NCBI GenBank assembly: GCA_005887855.1
Contig: VBQB01000174.1
Location: 1 to 8,732 of the forward strand
Reading direction: 5' to 3'
Length of the DNA stretch: 8,732 bases
DNA from: Verrucomicrobiota bacterium
GTDB taxonomy: Bacteria > Verrucomicrobiota > Verrucomicrobiae > Chthoniobacterales > UBA10450
Shown here: positions 7,501 through 8,732 of the stretch, piece after piece
How positions within the stretch are numbered: position 1 is the stretch's first letter
How the letters are laid out: each line of letters starts with the position of its first letter
Program-made: the position numbers and the translations under genes
The notes under the pieces: model-generated
Database searches by the model: none
Told to the model about the DNA's origin: nothing
Seen by the model: only the letters and a program-made list of their open reading frames with translations

Positions 7501-7701
7501 AATGGTTACTTGCTGTTCGATCTCTTCCGCTGCCCGACCCGGCCACTGCGTGATGATGTTGACGTAGCTGTTCGCCACATCCGGGTAAGCTTCCACAGGT
7601 AGGCTGCGAAACGAGATGGCCCCCCAGACGAGCAAAAGAACGGCAATCGCCAAAACGATGAAGCGATTGTTCAGAGCGGAATTGATGAGACCGCTCAGCA
7701 T
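4558..7701 (-). CDS. czcA: CzcA-type heavy-metal efflux RND pump (HME family inner-membrane transporter)
   Basis: The protein is 1047 aa, a normal length for CzcA/CusA. It is the proton-driven inner-membrane pump that takes metal ions from periplasm or cytoplasm and passes them through adaptor and outer-membrane channel. An N-terminal membrane helix (about 13-32) leads into SLPVEAYPDVANSYVNI and PGRAAEEIEQQVTIPIE, typical of the porter domain. TM2-TM6 start near 350. TM4 carries GALDFGMVVDGTVVIIEN with Asp404, Asp410 and Glu417, matching the DFG-x3-D-x6-E proton-relay motif of the HME1 (Co/Zn/Ni) group. The second porter half spans about 560-850, and the last helices contain GFLALFGVSVETGVILLEYI and LRLRPVMMTMLVATLGLLPA. 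ATG 7701 follows AAGG nine bases upstream, 35 bases after the adaptor gene, in an operon. The exact metal cannot be settled from the motif alone. No frame break or missing key residue is seen. Confidence 0.93.
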   Translation of the reverse strand: MLSGLINSALNNRFIVLAIAVLLLVWGAISFRSLPVEAYPDVANSYVNIITQWPGRAAEEIEQQVTIPIEIQMNGIPHLAHLRSVSLFGLSSVMLIFDDNSENDWNRQKVLERLSQVTLPTGLQPQMGTDWSPVGQIFFYTLNSTNPKYDLMELKSIEDWTLEKQFKSVPNVVDVASFGGTTREYQVRVDPNLLIAHGLSINQVEQQLANNNTNAGGSFVEAGLQQVNIRQVGLFSKTQDIEQTVIATKGGTPVRVKDVAAVTQGPKIRLGQCGKAIHRSDGKVIDNDDVVQGIVLLRKGANADETLAAIHKKIQELNDHILPSGVRIVPFLDRSDLVHLTTHTVLHNLTEGVLLVSIILFFFLGNVRGAIIVALTIPFSLLFASICLDLNKIPANLLSLGALDFGMVVDGTVVIIENIVRHFSLEASVPKTPLQRIREAVREVLRPVFYARAIIIAAYLPIFTLQSVEGRLFKPMAWTVSFALLGALIFSIVIAPVLAFLQFRGGVREWHNPVMHFLREKYRVAVRQAIEHRRVTVAVGVAACGVSVFLMLSGVIGSEFLPHLDEGAVWVRGTLAPSTGPTEAIRVANQARVILASFPEVTQVVSQVGRPDDGTDATGFFNTEYFVDLKPKEKWRSVFGQDKEELIAAMDRELSKMPGILWNFSQPIEDNMEEAVSGVKGELAIKLYGDDLRTLEEKGDEVVNVMRRIPGIEDLGLFPILGQPNLNITVDRQQAARHGINVADVQDGVETAVGGKAVSQVLQGEQRYDLVVRYQALYRETKEAIENVRVLSPSGERISLGQLATVEVRDGASEIYREGNSRYVAIKYSVRGRDLGSTVEEAMKLVGERVKLPTGYHIDWAGEYESQKRSQRRLMIVVPVTVLVIFIVLYTMFASAKWAGLILANVAIAPIAGLLALLVTGTHLSVSSGVGFLALFGVSVETGVILLEYINQLRAARHTIESAAIEGAVLRLRPVMMTMLVATLGLLPAALSHGIGSDSQRPFAIVIVGGLLGALLLSIFLLPALYAWVARDGDRLPEPEGDFGESS

Positions 7702-7736
7702 GTGGCTTGCCCTTGAGGCTTCAAAAGGGATTTCAC

Positions 7737-8732
7737 TTATTGCTCCACAGTGTTTTGCAAGACCAAGGCGTTGCTGACGACCATTTGTCCTGGTTGCAAC
7801 CCGGACTTAATTTCCTGCATGTTGCCGGGCAACAGGTTGCCGGCGGCGATTTCCAGGCGGCGGAAGTGATTGCCGCCTGCCGGAACGTAGACCCAATCTC
7901 GGTCGTGCAGATGCAAAATGGCGGTGGCGGGAACCGCGGCTCGCCGTTCTCTTGTCCGGTCTCGGAATGTGGCCCGAACAAACATTCCGATGCGCATGAT
8001 GAGCCCCGGATTGTTCACTTCGATGCGGACCTTGACCGTGCGAAGGCTTGGATCGAGCACTGGTCCGACGTTGCTGATTTGGCCCCTAAACACTCTGTCG
8101 GGATAGGCGTTCAGCCGGATTTCCGCACTTTCACCGACGTGCACCCTCGGAAGATCATTTTCGTAAACATCGCAAAGAATCCACACGCGGGATAGGTCGG
8201 AAATCGTGAACGGATTTGGAGAATTCAGTCCGGCGACGCCCGCCGCGTTCGTCACCTGCTGGTCCGTGATAACGCCCGAAACTGGAGCGCGGACATCGAC
8301 GATGGGAGCCGATTGATCGATACTGCCGCCAAGAACGCGAAGTCGTTCTGTCGTGTTCTCAACGTCGACCTTAGCCTTTTCTTCTGCGTCTTGCGCCACC
8401 TGGAGATCGTTTAGGGAGACTGCCCCTTTGTCATACAAGAGCTTTGCCCTCTCTAACTGCGTCCGGGCGAGTTGTTCGTCCGCTAGGGCCTTTCGATAAT
8501 CGGAAAACGCAGCGGACATGTCCGCGCTTTGCACACGTAGCAGCACTTGTCCTTTCTTGACGGAGTCCCCGAGTCTTGCCTTGATTTCGACAACGCGACC
8601 CGTCGCAATCGAAATGACGGGGACATTTCGAGAGATGTCTGGAGTCACCGTGCCGGTCGCGGTCAATTCTGCCGAGGCATCATGCTCACTTGCTGCGACA
8701 AGCGGGAACTTCTCGGGATGATCGACCCCGAC
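7737..8732 (-). CDS. czcB: CzcB/CusB-type RND periplasmic adaptor (membrane fusion protein), 5' end outside window
   Basis: About 331 residues are visible; the N-terminus with its signal or lipid anchor is beyond the window, and the frame stays open to the edge (VGVDHPEKFPLVAASEHD). The order of parts is that of an RND adaptor. First half-lipoyl segment: GRVVEIKARLGDSVKKGQVL with VQSADMSAAF. Then a coiled-coil hairpin, about DYRKALADEQLARTQLERAK to EKAKVDVENTTERLRVLGG. Second lipoyl half: APIVDVRAPVSGVITDQQV. Beta-barrel: RVWILCDVYENDLPRVHVGE to GQISNVGPVLDPSLRTVKVR and GMFVRATF. Membrane-proximal end: AVPATAILHLHDRDWVYV. It bridges the pump encoded just downstream and an outer-membrane channel. 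An internal TTG at 8666 is not the true start, because conserved adaptor sequence precedes it. A His/Asp cluster (HLHDRD) is visible near the C-terminus; metal binding there is only a possibility. Confidence 0.9.
   Translation of the reverse strand, partial: VGVDHPEKFPLVAASEHDASAELTATGTVTPDISRNVPVISIATGRVVEIKARLGDSVKKGQVLLRVQSADMSAAFSDYRKALADEQLARTQLERAKLLYDKGAVSLNDLQVAQDAEEKAKVDVENTTERLRVLGGSIDQSAPIVDVRAPVSGVITDQQVTNAAGVAGLNSPNPFTISDLSRVWILCDVYENDLPRVHVGESAEIRLNAYPDRVFRGQISNVGPVLDPSLRTVKVRIEVNNPGLIMRIGMFVRATFRDRTRERRAAVPATAILHLHDRDWVYVPAGGNHFRRLEIAAGNLLPGNMQEIKSGLQPGQMVVSNALVLQNTVEQ

Noticed and set aside
4558..7701. Calling the pump CusA (copper/silver)
   Set aside because: The TM4 motif DFG-x3-D-x6-E fits the HME1 Co/Zn/Ni group better than the Cu/Ag group. 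The metal remains unproven.
1..8732. CRISPR array, insertion sequence or integrase
   Set aside because: No regularly spaced repeats, transposase motifs or integrase catalytic motifs were seen on either strand.

Overview
The window looks like a piece of a Gram-negative genome of moderate to high GC. The RND efflux genes require an outer membrane. The style of the efflux proteins and the sigma-factor-like gene would suit an Acidobacteriota or a related soil lineage, but that is a weak inference from family resemblance. I could not run a search.

Left part, about 1-4228: accessory DNA with a defence flavour. On the minus strand, a sigma-70 region 2 (ECF-type) domain (652-1284) runs into a P-loop STAND-like NTPase (772 down to the window start, incomplete). 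The two sit in different frames and the NTPase has no start codon of its own. A single missing base near 772 would join them into one sigma2-NTPase polypeptide. Divergently, across an AT-rich spacer with a 10-bp direct repeat, lies a two-gene AbiE-type (type IV) toxin-antitoxin module: an AbiEi-like antitoxin (1453-2589) and an AbiEii-like nucleotidyltransferase toxin (2586-3738) coupled by an ATGA overlap. The toxin is broken by one extra T in a TTTT run at 3156-3159. After it comes about 445 bases with no convincing gene but an 11-bp perfect tandem duplication.

Boundary, 4184-4228: the 3' half of a tRNA-Pro(CGG) gene, from anticodon loop to encoded CCA, without its 5' half. This is the classic scar of tRNA-targeted integration. 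Its orientation places the element to the left, covering the NTPase and AbiE genes, and the original chromosome to the right.

Right part, 4278-8732: a minus-strand heavy-metal efflux operon. In transcription order it has a CzcB-type periplasmic adaptor (5' end outside the window), a full-length CzcA-type HME-RND pump (1047 aa), and a small predicted secreted Cys/His-containing protein. The pump's TM4 motif fits the HME1 group (Co/Zn/Ni) better than CusA (Cu/Ag). Adaptor and pump would form a tripartite exporter with an outer-membrane channel encoded elsewhere. There is no frame break in this half, whereas the left half has two.
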